Assembly (NCBI GenBank): GCA_022495005.1
Contig: JAGYXB010000815.1
Coordinates: 310,001 to 374,000 of the forward strand
Length of the DNA: 64,000 nt
DNA from: Rhyacophila brunnea
Lineage: Eukaryota; Arthropoda; Insecta; Trichoptera; Rhyacophilidae
Reading direction: 5' to 3'
Within the stretch, counting starts at the first letter, position 1, and each line of letters opens with the position of its first letter. Below the pieces are notes generated by a model that had not been told where the DNA came from, ran no database searches, and worked only from the letters and a program-made list of their open reading frames with translations. The position numbers were made by a program, and so were the translations under genes. Positions 58,101 to 64,000 of this stretch are shown here, one piece after another.

Positions 58101-60988
58101 TGTTTAAAATAATTGATTTACGTCAGTAAAATCCCGTTTAAAGCGGGACGTCCAAAGACGTCATTTTTGTATGAGGGGCGTTCCGTTCACGAAAAAGTTC
58201 GCCTCTTGAGACGTCATTGGCAGAAATCCGGTTATTAATGTTCTTTTTTACATCATATTGTATTTCCAAATTACAATAATATGCCTATTTTTATTAGCCG
58301 ATCAATCATTAATTACAACAAAATATAAACTAAATAAAATTTCACATATTGTAAAGACCTCCTTCTATAGAGATAGAGCCTAAGGCTAGGTCCACACTAG
58401 ACGGAAGTTCCAACACTGAAATTACATTGCGGTAAATCCGTTACTAAACATTGCAGCCACATTCAATATTCCGTGGCAGATTATCAGTCGACTGCCAACG
58501 CTTATACGGTGTGAACGTAATGGATCCGATAGAATATAGATAGTGATAGCTATTGCTACTTGCGCAAGCGACGCCGACTGTCCGCCGAATGTGCCGAGTT
58601 GCATTAAGTAACGTACAAATGCGACGTTGTCGAACTGTCACTGACGGAAGATCAGTGCGCGGAGGGCGGAGCAGACGCCGAAATTGAGCGGTCCGCTAAC
58701 GGACAACCGATCTTCTGCGTAATGTGCCTGATGATGACAAATTATATGTAATAAAATGTGTTGGCCTTCCGTCGCGCATCTTTCGCAATGGAATATCCGC
58801 GTAATGTGGCGCTGGCCTAAATGTATCGTCTACATATCTAAGGTTGGATAACCTTTTTTAAACCTATAAATACTCCTTTTTCCCAGTTTCATAGGTACTA
58901 TGTTATTAAAAGCATTATATTTTAATTCTTTCAGAATGATGAAACTACAAGACCGTTTAGAAAAGGCAGCCACCTGCTTAGAGTACTTTACCACTCAAGA
59001 GTGGATGTTCAGAGACGACAATGTGCGACGACTGTGTGGCTACATGTCGCCCGAGGACCGGCTACGCTTCGACTTTGACGTACGCAACATCGACTGGGAC
59101 AATTATCTGCAGAGCTACATCCTCGGCATCCGACGGTTCATCTTCAAGGAAAGCCCTAGCTCTCTTCCCAAAGCTAGGTCACAGATTAACAGGTAACTTT
59201 CTATCAATAATTCTCTGGATTAGAAAAAATATTCTCAAACTCACACATAGTGACCATAAAAGTTAGGTTGTATGAAAAAAATGTATGGTTAAAGTATGAC
59301 ATATTAAAATGAAGAATTTTGTGTATCTTTGATAGCTTAGTTTGTTGACTTTGTGGGAAAGATGTACATATATGACGTTATGATATGTCGTCGTTTCTCA
59401 TCCTAGAAATTGACATTTACTTTTATGATCACATATTACCATAAAATAGTATTATTGTACCTCGGCCCTCGTGGTCTAATGTGTAAGGGACAGGGTTCTG
59501 ATCCGGGGGCTCCGCATTCAATTCCCAGTGAGGTCACAAAATATTTATGTGGTTTTCTCAAAGCCTAGTCTTTTCACTTCTACTACTACACCACTGTATC
59601 ACAATACTATTGTCATTGGACCTCATGATCTGTTGTAGTGTTAAAATGAATATATAATATAAAATACAAAATTGTGAGCATAGCTATATTTTGGTATATA
59701 AGATATCCACGATTATAGCATTTTTTCAAATTATTCTTTAGTGAACATGTGCATTATACCTACATTTAATTAATTGTTATCTTACATTATGTAGTAATTT
59801 CCATTAGAGTAAGCCATTGGAGTTTGCAATCGACAGAAATTGCAACGTTGAATTTTAAAAATAGTTATGAACAATTTATAATCGTTTATTTAACTCAGAA
59901 GTTAATTTACCCATCTGTACTACCGATGCACTTGTATTCATTCAATTCTCAGCCTCAGTTATAATTTATTTAAAATACTAGGTGAAGTACCTGACTTCGG
60001 ACATGATCGTTTTGGTGAACGATATACATTTATCTTACCTAACAAAACAGTATAAATTACATTGTTTCAATATCAAAGTAACTATCTAGACATGCAATAA
60101 TATTGTATCACGTTATTATTATGTGCCCACATGACGGCCGACTGGTAATGTGGCGACTTATAATGTCGTGGGTAACAAGATTTGAATCCCGGGTCTGGCA
60201 AATTTACATGTTTTTCAATTTGCGTTTGGACCCAGATAAGGACCTAATAGATTGAGCAAGAGGCTAACGTCCATTTCTTGTAAAAACAAAAATCTGTTAT
60301 ATCCGCCCTGTGGAGGCCCATATGATCCCATGTGAATCGAATATGGTGATGTAAAGGCATATTATATAAAAATAAAAGTTATTCTGACAGCAGTAAAAGT
60401 CTAACAAAAGAACATCAAGTGAAAATCGAATACAAAATATGCATATACTTTATCTTAATTTGTGGTAAAAATTCAAATTTAGAAGGAACAAACATACAGA
60501 TCTACAAACTTATCTATAAAATGGATGGGTAGTTCGTAGTTTCATTTTTGACCGTTCTTTAGATAAGTTTGTAGGACTGTACAGACCTACACACTTATCT
60601 GAAGAATGGGATGGGGAAGCCACTGTTGGAAACTACCCAATTAAGACTCGTAACTGGACAAAATCTGACATTTGAATGATATTTTCAAAATGGCGTCATA
60701 TGGTAGTTCGTAGTTCCATTTTTGGCCATTCAACAGATAAGTTTGTATTATGTATTACATTATATATAATATAGATAGATTAACAATGGTTTTCTTTATG
60801 AAATTAAAATTAAATTGTTTCTGTGTTTGCCTTTCAGATTGTACTGGTACCATCGTCTAGCGCAGCTGGGCTTAGTTCTATTTGCATGGCGCTTCCTCTT
60901 CCTGCGTACCCCCGCCCTCCGGATGGTGTGGACGTCCACGCTGCAGGCCATCGTTAGATTATTCAGGCTCCTCCCCCCCCTCGTCTGA
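42925..60988 (+). CDS. Fatty acyl-CoA reductase, CG5065-like (full gene, 11 exons)
   Basis: Exons: 42925-43047, 46596-46712, 49162-49284, 51421-51546, 53046-53199, 54024-54125, 54564-54756, 56733-56839, 56990-57122, 58935-59192, 60838-60988. All introns are GT-AG, and the joined frame gives 528 residues, normal for insect FARs. Residues 33-40 (TGGTGFMG) bind NADP. GD at 101-102, [11 protein letters not shown] around 126, HVSTAYCN around 167 and YTFTK at 221-225 (catalytic Tyr and Lys) mark the extended short-chain dehydrogenase fold. A FAR_C domain spans about 377-468 and a hydrophobic segment about 486-501. From memory the closest family is Drosophila CG5065 (shared [42 protein letters not shown]). 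The enzyme reduces fatty acyl-CoA to alcohol with NADPH, feeding wax, hydrocarbon or ether-lipid synthesis. The start is the first ATG after an in-frame TAA at 42889 and has A at -3 and G at +4. Confidence 0.95.
43112..43144 (+). repeat. (TAA)n microsatellite in FAR intron 1
   Basis: About ten TAA/ATA units in a pure run, about 65 bases after the exon 1 donor. Likely to vary in length between individuals. Confidence 0.92.
43696..43800 (-). repeat. LINE (RTE-like) 3'-end fragment in intron 1
   Basis: ATCATCATCAGC...TTCACTGCTAGATGAATGCC fits the reverse of the widespread insect RTE 3' end (GGC-T-CAGCAGTGGA...GATGATGATGA). The coding part is absent here. A C-terminal ORF scrap of the same kind lies at 46189-46316 but is not contiguous. 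Confidence 0.45.
43985..44045 (-). repeat. Interstitial CCTAA-type telomere-like repeat in intron 1
   Basis: A run of AACCTAACCTAATCTAACC-like units with single-base variants. This is the complement of the TTAGG cluster at 8369-8403. Such degenerate clusters are common in insect introns. Confidence 0.65.
44260..44465 (+). mobile_element. SINE-like repeat family S2, copy 4, in intron 1
   Basis: Shows ATTGTTTTTCAATTTATGTT, GGAGTCAGAGTTTGGACCTA, GAGCAAGTGGCTAACATCCA and CCTCCACTTTGTG..AGCCCAT. The tRNA-like head is lost. A further degraded copy with GGTTGGCTAACAACCGCTCC is at about 44790-44905. Confidence 0.65.
46189..46316 (-). pseudogene. RTE-type ORF C-terminal fragment in intron 1
   Basis: On the - strand, 41 codons and a stop read [20 protein letters not shown], then [18 protein letters not shown]. 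This fits the conserved tail of RTE-clade LINE proteins: basic stretch, W..Qi..ltG, A.DR..W..lv. Upstream RT sequence is missing, so it is a 5'-truncated relic. Confidence 0.55.
46596..46712 (+). CDS. FAR exon 2 (residues 42-80)
   Basis: Begins [20 protein letters not shown], the helix and second strand of the Rossmann fold that follow the glycine loop. RPKKGQD follows; basic residues after the strand fit NADP preference. Phase 0 at both ends (TTTCAG/GTC; CCT/GTAAGA). Confidence 0.95.
47344..47640 (-). repeat. Interspersed repeat in intron 2, inverted partner of 1-341
   Basis: Reverse complement of the repeat at the left edge of the window. It lacks the 44-base insert seen there. Useful landmarks are CAAATAATTTTCAACTATAG at the left and GACAAATTATGTTTTGTTCT near the right. 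Confidence 0.7.
48318..48405 (-). mobile_element. tRNA-derived SINE (family S1), copy 2, in intron 2
   Basis: Read on the - strand it gives TAAGGCGCTGGCCTTTCATCC, then GGGGCTCTGGTTTCAATCCC and GATGAGGTCACC. This is the same order as 28817-28946. Box B is GGTTTCAATCC. Confidence 0.7.
49162..49284 (+). CDS. FAR exon 3 (residues 81-121)
   Basis: Starts [20 protein letters not shown] followed by [15 protein letters not shown]. The GD pair at residues 101-102 and the ...GDv..pxLGLs pattern are FAR hallmarks, positioned over the cofactor's adenine side. Phase 0 at both ends (TTTCCAG/CTC; AAG/GTCAGT). Confidence 0.95.
49845..50075 (+). mobile_element. SINE-like repeat family S2, degenerate copy in intron 3
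   Basis: Head GTGGCGTAGTGCCCGTC...GTGAATCCCGTGTCTGG resembles the tRNA-like part of the copy at 60125. The body has TTTTTTCAATGC, AAATGGCTAACA and ...TATGCTC. Strongly diverged. Confidence 0.45.
50124..51263 (-). mobile_element. DNA transposon with 39-bp TIRs and broken ORF, in intron 3
   Basis: AATAATTGAGCCGTTGCCCG... at 50124-50162 and its inverse at 51225-51263 agree at 38 of 39 positions. The interior (about 1.1 kb) contains several ACAACATTATTCC motifs besides those in the TIRs. On the - strand two ORF pieces survive. One runs from ATG 51152 to about 50859, with [20 protein letters not shown] then VGKEYLSR. The other is a C-terminal piece at 50512-50387, ending [18 protein letters not shown]. 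The first resembles an R...W...K...G..Y motif of transposon-like proteins repeated in many arthropod genomes (recalled, not searched). Too short to be autonomous; superfamily unknown. Confidence 0.85.
50387..51152 (-). pseudogene. Decayed ORF inside the intron-3 transposon
   Basis: The N-terminal piece (51152-50859, 97 codons) has a basic Trp-containing segment and then KQFCG. A second open piece (50643-50434) and a third, shifted one (50512-50387) supply a C-terminal, acidic helix-rich end. The shift near 50500 and the missing middle show that this copy cannot make a full protein. Direction is opposite to the host gene. The identity as transposase or accessory protein is inferred from its position between the TIRs. 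Confidence 0.5.
51421..51546 (+). CDS. FAR exon 4 (residues 122-163)
   Basis: [20 protein letters not shown] is the most conserved FAR block. The strand and HSAAT line the cofactor pocket and the KFDE loop follows. It ends [20 protein letters not shown]. Phase 0 at both ends (TTACAG/GTG; GAG/GTCAGA). Confidence 0.96.
51605..51720 (+). mobile_element. SINE-like repeat family S2, partial copy in intron 4
   Basis: TATGTTGTTTTTCAATATTG, AAGGACCTCGTAGGTTGAGC and AAGTGGCTAACATTCATTTT match the S2 body. Both ends are lost. Confidence 0.55.
51961..52650. mobile_element. Foldback element related to family P, in intron 4
   Basis: Ends ACATCAGCGTATCTATTCTA and TAAAATAGATGCGCTGATGT are inverted. Inner arms (ACACAAGACTGCTATCGG / CCGATAGCAGTCTTGTGT) continue the fold. 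The middle carries AGAGGTGCTGTTAAAACATA and ATTGTTACAATAACTGCTAA, close to the palindromes at 30445 and 31241. A second element is inserted at 52190-52550. Confidence 0.85.
52190..52550. mobile_element. Nested inverted-repeat element in intron 4
   Basis: AGTCAGACAACGTTATCTAC at the left end and GTAGATAGTGTTGTTTGACACT (end at 52550) at the right are inverted with a few mismatches. Other CAACGTTAT/ATAACGTT motifs lie inside. It interrupts the palindrome of 51961-52650. 361 bp, non-coding. Confidence 0.7.
53046..53199 (+). CDS. FAR exon 5 (residues 164-214 and first base of 215)
   Basis: [20 protein letters not shown] contains the STAYC strand with the Ser/Thr that assists catalysis. The exon then covers a variable Pro-rich loop (YPPPFEPD) thought to face the substrate. 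It ends in phase 1 at ATAG/GTAAAT. Confidence 0.95.
53423..53568. mobile_element. Foldback MITE in intron 5
   Basis: CTACAAGGTTCTAAGTGTT (53444-53462) and AACACTTAGAACCTTGTAG (53533-53551) are a perfect 19-bp inverted pair. Weaker pairing extends outward to AATTCACGAG/TTCACGAATT and inward through CAATGAAG/CTTCATTG. About 146 bp, no ORF. Confidence 0.85.
54024..54125 (+). CDS. FAR exon 6 (residues 216-248)
   Basis: [20 protein letters not shown] carries the catalytic YxxxK (Tyr221, Lys225). [11 protein letters not shown] follows. Enters in phase 1 (TTTCAG/GA completes Gly215) and leaves in phase 1 (ATAG/GTAAGA). The frame read into the intron stops soon after. Confidence 0.96.
54564..54756 (+). 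CDS. FAR exon 7 (residues 250-312)
   Basis: The first two bases complete Val249, restoring [20 protein letters not shown] is the conserved (E)PxxGWxDNxxGPxG loop. [17 protein letters not shown] then closes the NAD_binding_4 domain. Ends in phase 2 at AAG/GTGGGT. The open frame seen past 54756 is intron sequence. Confidence 0.95.
55838..56120. mobile_element. MITE with CTAGTCCAGAC ends in intron 7
   Basis: AGTCTAGTCCAGACCAATAT at the left and TTGTCTGGACTAGGCTTA at the right are inverted. A shorter relative with the same ends lies at 62786-62958. The interior is AT-rich and non-coding. Confidence 0.7.
56733..56839 (+). CDS. FAR exon 8 (residues 314-348)
   Basis: [20 protein letters not shown] is the YNxxSG/CCTG-like strand at the end of the cofactor domain with W..f. 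It forms the bridge to the C-terminal part. Enters in phase 2 (Arg313 split) and leaves in phase 1 (TTTG/GTGAGC). Intron 8 after it is only 150 bases. Confidence 0.93.
56990..57122 (+). CDS. FAR exon 9 (residues 350-392)
   Basis: The first two bases complete Gly349. The exon encodes the linker [20 protein letters not shown], a Leu-rich helix ([15 protein letters not shown]) and the entry to FAR_C. It ends in phase 2 at CCAAG/GTATGA. The frame read on into the intron for about 40 more codons has no FAR similarity. Confidence 0.93.
57931..58237. mobile_element. Possible piggyBac-like MITE in intron 9
   Basis: Begins TTAACCTTTTTACTGCCGG and ends CATTGGCAGAAATCCGGTTA near another TTAA. The ends are only loosely inverted (AACC...T.CTGCC). 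TTAA targets and a C/T-rich start would suit piggyBac, but the match is weak. Confidence 0.3.
58384..58817. mobile_element. MITE with TAA duplication in intron 9
   Basis: Starts GGCTAGGTCCACACTA and ends TAATGTGGCGCTGGCC, inverted with three mismatches. It is flanked by TAA on both sides (58381-58383, 58818-58820), as PIF/Harbinger-like elements are. 434 bp, GC-richer than the intron. Two - strand frames over it are incidental. Confidence 0.75.
58935..59192 (+). CDS. FAR exon 10, FAR_C domain (residues 394-478)
   Basis: The largest exon. [20 protein letters not shown] and [12 protein letters not shown] belong to the FAR_C (sterile, PF03015-type) domain. It continues through [20 protein letters not shown] and RFIFKE. 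Phase 2 in (Arg393 split) and phase 2 out (ACAAG/GTAACT). This region is thought to help membrane association and substrate choice. Confidence 0.95.
59461..59550 (+). mobile_element. tRNA-derived SINE (family S1), copy 3, in intron 10
   Basis: CTCGTGGTCTAATGTGTAAGG (box A region), GGGGGCTCCGCATTCAATTCC (box-B-like, diverged) and GTGAGGTCACAAAATATTTA keep the S1 order. The tail may extend to about 59620. Confidence 0.7.
60125..60355 (+). mobile_element. SINE-like repeat family S2, copy with tRNA-like head, in intron 10
   Basis: Head GACGGCCGACTGGTAATGTG...AAGATTTGAATCCCGGGTC resembles tRNA boxes A and B (GATTTGAATCC). The body TTTTTCAATTTGCGTTTGG, AGGACCTAATAGATTGAGC and GGCTAACGTCCATTTCTTG follows. 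The tail has GTGGAGGCCCATATGATCC and then AATATGGTG. The best-kept head of the family. Confidence 0.72.
60505..60571. mobile_element. TA-type MITE (family T), short internal-deletion copy, intron 10
   Basis: Only 67 bases, from CAAACTTATCTATAAA to CTTTAGATAAGTTTG, flanked by TA. It keeps both ends and GTAGTTCGTAGTTTCATTTT but has lost the middle. Confidence 0.8.
60590..60745. mobile_element. TA-type MITE (family T), full-size copy, intron 10
   Basis: From CACACTTATCTGAAGAATGG to CAACAGATAAGTTTG, flanked by TA. It starts 18 bases after the short copy and ends 92 bases before exon 11. The interior matches the copy at 10667-10836 (GAAACTACCCAAT, AAGACTCGTAACTGGAC). Confidence 0.85.
60838..60988 (+). 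CDS. FAR exon 11 (residues 480-528, stop)
   Basis: The first base completes Arg479. [20 protein letters not shown] is the hydrophobic C-terminal segment predicted to sit in the membrane. A short basic tail ending [10 protein letters not shown] and TGA at 60986-60988 follow. A run of eight C (60973-60980) spans the last Pro codons and would shift the frame if miscalled. The frame read here gives the family's normal ending. Confidence 0.95.
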
Positions 60989-62460
60989 TACACACACTGA
61001 CACTCCACCCTCATTTTATATTCGTTTTTATTCTCATAATAATAATATTACTGTCTCATTACTGGTTTACAGCTCTGTTCGCAACGGTGGCGCTACGACG
61101 GGTTATGCCTCCATTTTGTAATGTTTCGAAACCTAAAGATAATGTTGCAGTCTGTTGCTTTGATAACATGCTGTTTTACACATTATAATGTAGGGATAGT
61201 TTTTGTAAAGTATCTAACTCTAAATGATAATTGACATGTTATTCACACGGTAAATTGCTCACAAGACCATTCCACCATTACAGACACGACAGAATGCTTT
61301 AAAATGGCTACTGCAGTATATCGTAAATACATCTACAGACAGATAACGACGATACTATTTTATTTTTACATTATAAAAATTCATATTAATGTCTCAACTG
61401 TCAAATGATACATATTTTGTATGTTAATATAGTGTGGAACAAATCCAGATCTAATATTTACTTACATATTAGAGTGAACAATCTCACACCAAATTGACTG
61501 ACTTATGTCAATAATTTCTCTCGACAGGTAATGCTGTGTTCTCACGTGACATATTTTTGTCATTCAACTTTATATTGAATGACAGTTGAAAGTTAATTGA
61601 TAAGTGGGAACCATACAACTGAATTGATCAACTTATAAGTGAAATTTTACGAAGTTGAAGTCCTTTCTATTTTCAGTTAATTTAACAGTGACTTATTATT
61701 CAAGTCAACTAAGCAAGTCTCCTACATACAGTAATCAACTCGCATTATGACATCAGACTTATTTTGACTTGCATGCGATTACATAGTTGATCGTCATGCA
61801 TCACAGAGTGTTTTAAAGTGGTCAGACAAAATGATGTTAACGAAATAACAAATTCTCTCGACCCCATCTTGATTACAACTATCGGTTCAACGGGATCTTT
61901 CCGATCAATTTCATTTTCAACATTCAACATAAAGTTGAGCAATAAAAATCGTCATGTGAGACCGCGGCATTAGTATGAATACTTATCAATGTGTTTTAAA
62001 ATATATACTGACGAAGTCATTTTATATGAATAAAATTTGGAAGCAATTATTTGCACAGGATATGAATGTCTATGATACCTTTGAAAGTGATTATACAATT
62101 TTATTAATTTTCTAAAACAACAATTTTTTATGCATAATAGCTATGGAATTTGAGAAGGTTTAATTTGGATACATTATTTATTAAATTGCAAAACTATATT
62201 AGAGTTTATGAATTTTCAGAATATGCCTATATATATATATCTGATTAGGCTGTGTATTTGTAATTTTTATTATTATAGGTACCCATGTTAACGCTGTGAC
62301 ATTTGAATATATATTTTAAATTTAGATTGATTTGGCCCGATTGATTGAATAGTTGCCGTTGTGGATTATTATGATTTTTTTTAATACGACTAGTAGTCAT
62401 GAGGCGCGCGACGCATTTCGAGAGACACTGCTTTAACCCTTTTTCTATATTTAAATAAAA
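60989..62460 (+). other. FAR 3' UTR and flank with several polyadenylation signals
   Basis: No further coding exon after the stop. AATAAA occurs at 61941-61946 (inside a MITE), 62029-62034 and 62454-62459. Which is used cannot be decided without transcripts. The stretch 61021-61528 is otherwise plain. Confidence 0.5.
61529..61972. mobile_element. MITE in the FAR 3' flank
   Basis: TAATGCTGTGTTCTCACGTG at the left and CATGTGAGACCGCGGCATTA at the right are inverted with a few mismatches. Outermost TA on each side could be the target duplication. It supplies an AATAAA near its right end. About 444 bp, no ORF. Confidence 0.75.
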
Positions 62461-62785
62461 ATATATGGATATAAAAATGATAGAAAAAATAAATATTATA
62501 TTATAAATAATAATATTAATAATAATGTAACGTTAATCTAAGTAAATAAATAAATTAATTATTAATAATATCGAGGTTTAAGGACATAAAATTAGGCCTG
62601 TGATGATCCATGGGTTAAAATGTGAATATTTACTATGGAAACTGTTGCCGCGTTTCGAATTTTAAACATAGCCATTCCTGTATTGAATTAGGTATCATGG
62701 GTAGCGTTATAAATCTTCATTAAATCGGAATGCAGACAATACAATTAATATAATTATTTATTGTTTATTTATTCAGTTACTCTCA

Positions 62786-62958
62786 TGCCTAGTCCAGATC
62801 GAGATACATCTGTATATGAACAATGTTTTCCATCCATGGCGGGATATATAAAAAACATGAACATTTATATCAAAGTATTTTTAATTTTCTTATAGAAATG
62901 TTTATAAAATATACATTCGTTTATGTGTAGATGTATATATCTTGGTCTGGACTAGGCA
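62786..62958. mobile_element. MITE with CTAGTCCAGA ends, 3' flank
   Basis: TGCCTAGTCCAGATCGAGAT and ATCTTGGTCTGGACTAGGCA form TIRs, with pairing continuing for several more bases. 173 bp. Related by its ends to 55838-56120. Confidence 0.85.
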
Positions 62959-64000
62959 TTAGACTAAAACACACTAGAAACAACGAGTGATGGTGGTAAA
63001 ATACAGACGTACGTAATATATTTTTATCATTCCTATTGCTAGTAAAATTATACTATACAATATCAATTCAAACAAGATTAATTGAGGTATTGGGTAATGA
63101 AGGAATACAAGTGGACCAGTGAAACATGTGACTACAAATTCTACTGTTTTCAACATTCTGTAAATAAGGTCTCATTCTCGAATGACCTATTCCAAGACAA
63201 AACTTGATAATACCTCAATTACTTCATCATTAATATTGCAGCGAAATTTATAGTTCTTGTCAGTTGATAATAATTCTTATTATTTCTCTAATAAGCTGTA
63301 TTTCTATTTCACTCCTGCTTTTCTTTCAAAAGTTATAAGTTAAATTGAATGAATATAGTGTATATTATATTGGTGAGACTTTTGACTCAAAAGACATAAT
63401 CTGTATAAAAATATCATGACTAAAATTGAGACAATTTTAAAACTACAGTCCTCACTATTTTTCTGTATTTTTTAATGAAAATTCTTGCCAGTGTGCCATT
63501 TGTCACTGATGAGATTTACAAAGATACCACATAAAAAAAATTACATGTGCGGCGTCTCCCTCAGTTTTGATGCTATACATGATGCCTAATTCATTAAATG
63601 AATGGTCTTTGAAGGAGACAAGCATATTATTAAATTCTATTATTATCTTTTTACACTGGATTTCCCTACGAGCTAAATACGCCGATGTAAGCTAGTTACG
63701 TTTAGAGGTAATAATAGACTTGACAATTGACATTTTTTTTTAAATTTGAGTTATTCGCTAAGGGGACATTGTATTTATTTTGAGTTTACGCGTAATAAGA
63801 GAAAAGGTGGAGTTTACAAAATGGTGAAGTCTTTATTAGTTTTATTGTAAATATTGTAATTAGTTAATCTTATTATTTATTTTTTTGTTATCATCGTTTG
63901 TGAAACATTATCATTGACAACATGTTCTGACAAAAAGTGGTAAGTCGAAAATTGTAACGAATTATATTATAAAATAGTGTCCATAAAAATGTCCATTTTA
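62959..64000. other. Intergenic DNA without recognised gene
   Basis: Very AT-rich. No open frame above 60 codons carries a recognisable motif, and no repeat end was recognised. Confidence 0.45.

Noticed and set aside
1..64000. CRISPR array, bacterial operon, integrated virus or LTR retrotransposon
   Set aside because: No regularly spaced repeat-spacer array, no closely packed prokaryotic genes with ribosome binding sites, no paired LTRs and no viral structural or polymerase frame were seen. The genome is clearly animal nuclear DNA.

Overview
The window is AT-rich animal nuclear DNA, most likely from an insect. It has GT-AG introns, interstitial TTAGG-type repeats (the common insect telomere unit), tRNA-derived SINEs, decayed non-LTR retrotransposons and many short DNA transposons with terminal inverted repeats (TIRs). 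The sequence alone does not settle the order; the repeat style would fit Hemiptera or Lepidoptera. Nothing bacterial or viral was recognised.

Only one gene is certain. It lies on the + strand from 42925 to 60988 and encodes a fatty acyl-CoA reductase (FAR) of the Drosophila CG5065 type. Eleven exons join in frame, with GT-AG at all ten introns, into 1587 nt (528 codons plus TGA). The protein has an N-terminal NADP-binding Rossmann domain (TGGTGFMG at residues 33-40, YTFTK at 221-225), a C-terminal FAR_C ('sterile') domain and a hydrophobic tail segment. It should reduce long-chain acyl-CoA to fatty alcohol at the ER or peroxisome membrane. Its exact substrate cannot be read from the sequence.

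Positions 1-42900 are intergenic or lie in very long introns of unseen genes. They are packed with mobile-element remains. At least seven hAT-like non-autonomous families are present, several with exact or near-exact 8-bp target duplications. There is also a PIF/Harbinger-like palindromic MITE whose empty site survives in a paralogous repeat 18 kb away, a TA-duplicating MITE family, foldback palindromes, two SINE families, and scraps of reverse-transcriptase-type ORFs. Three short stretches (6935-7163 +, 28107-28237 -, 41251-41415 +) look like coding exons of unidentified genes and are listed at low confidence.

The FAR introns continue the same repeat landscape. Intron 3 holds a 1.14-kb transposon with nearly identical 39-bp TIRs and a broken ORF. 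Intron 4 holds one palindromic element nested in another. Intron 5 has a foldback MITE, intron 9 one clear MITE and one doubtful one, and intron 10 two tandem MITEs close to the last exon. The 3' flank (60989-64000) has several polyadenylation signals and two more MITEs. I found no new biological system. The most notable items are the intron-3 transposon, the nested and empty-site insertions, and the three candidate exons.
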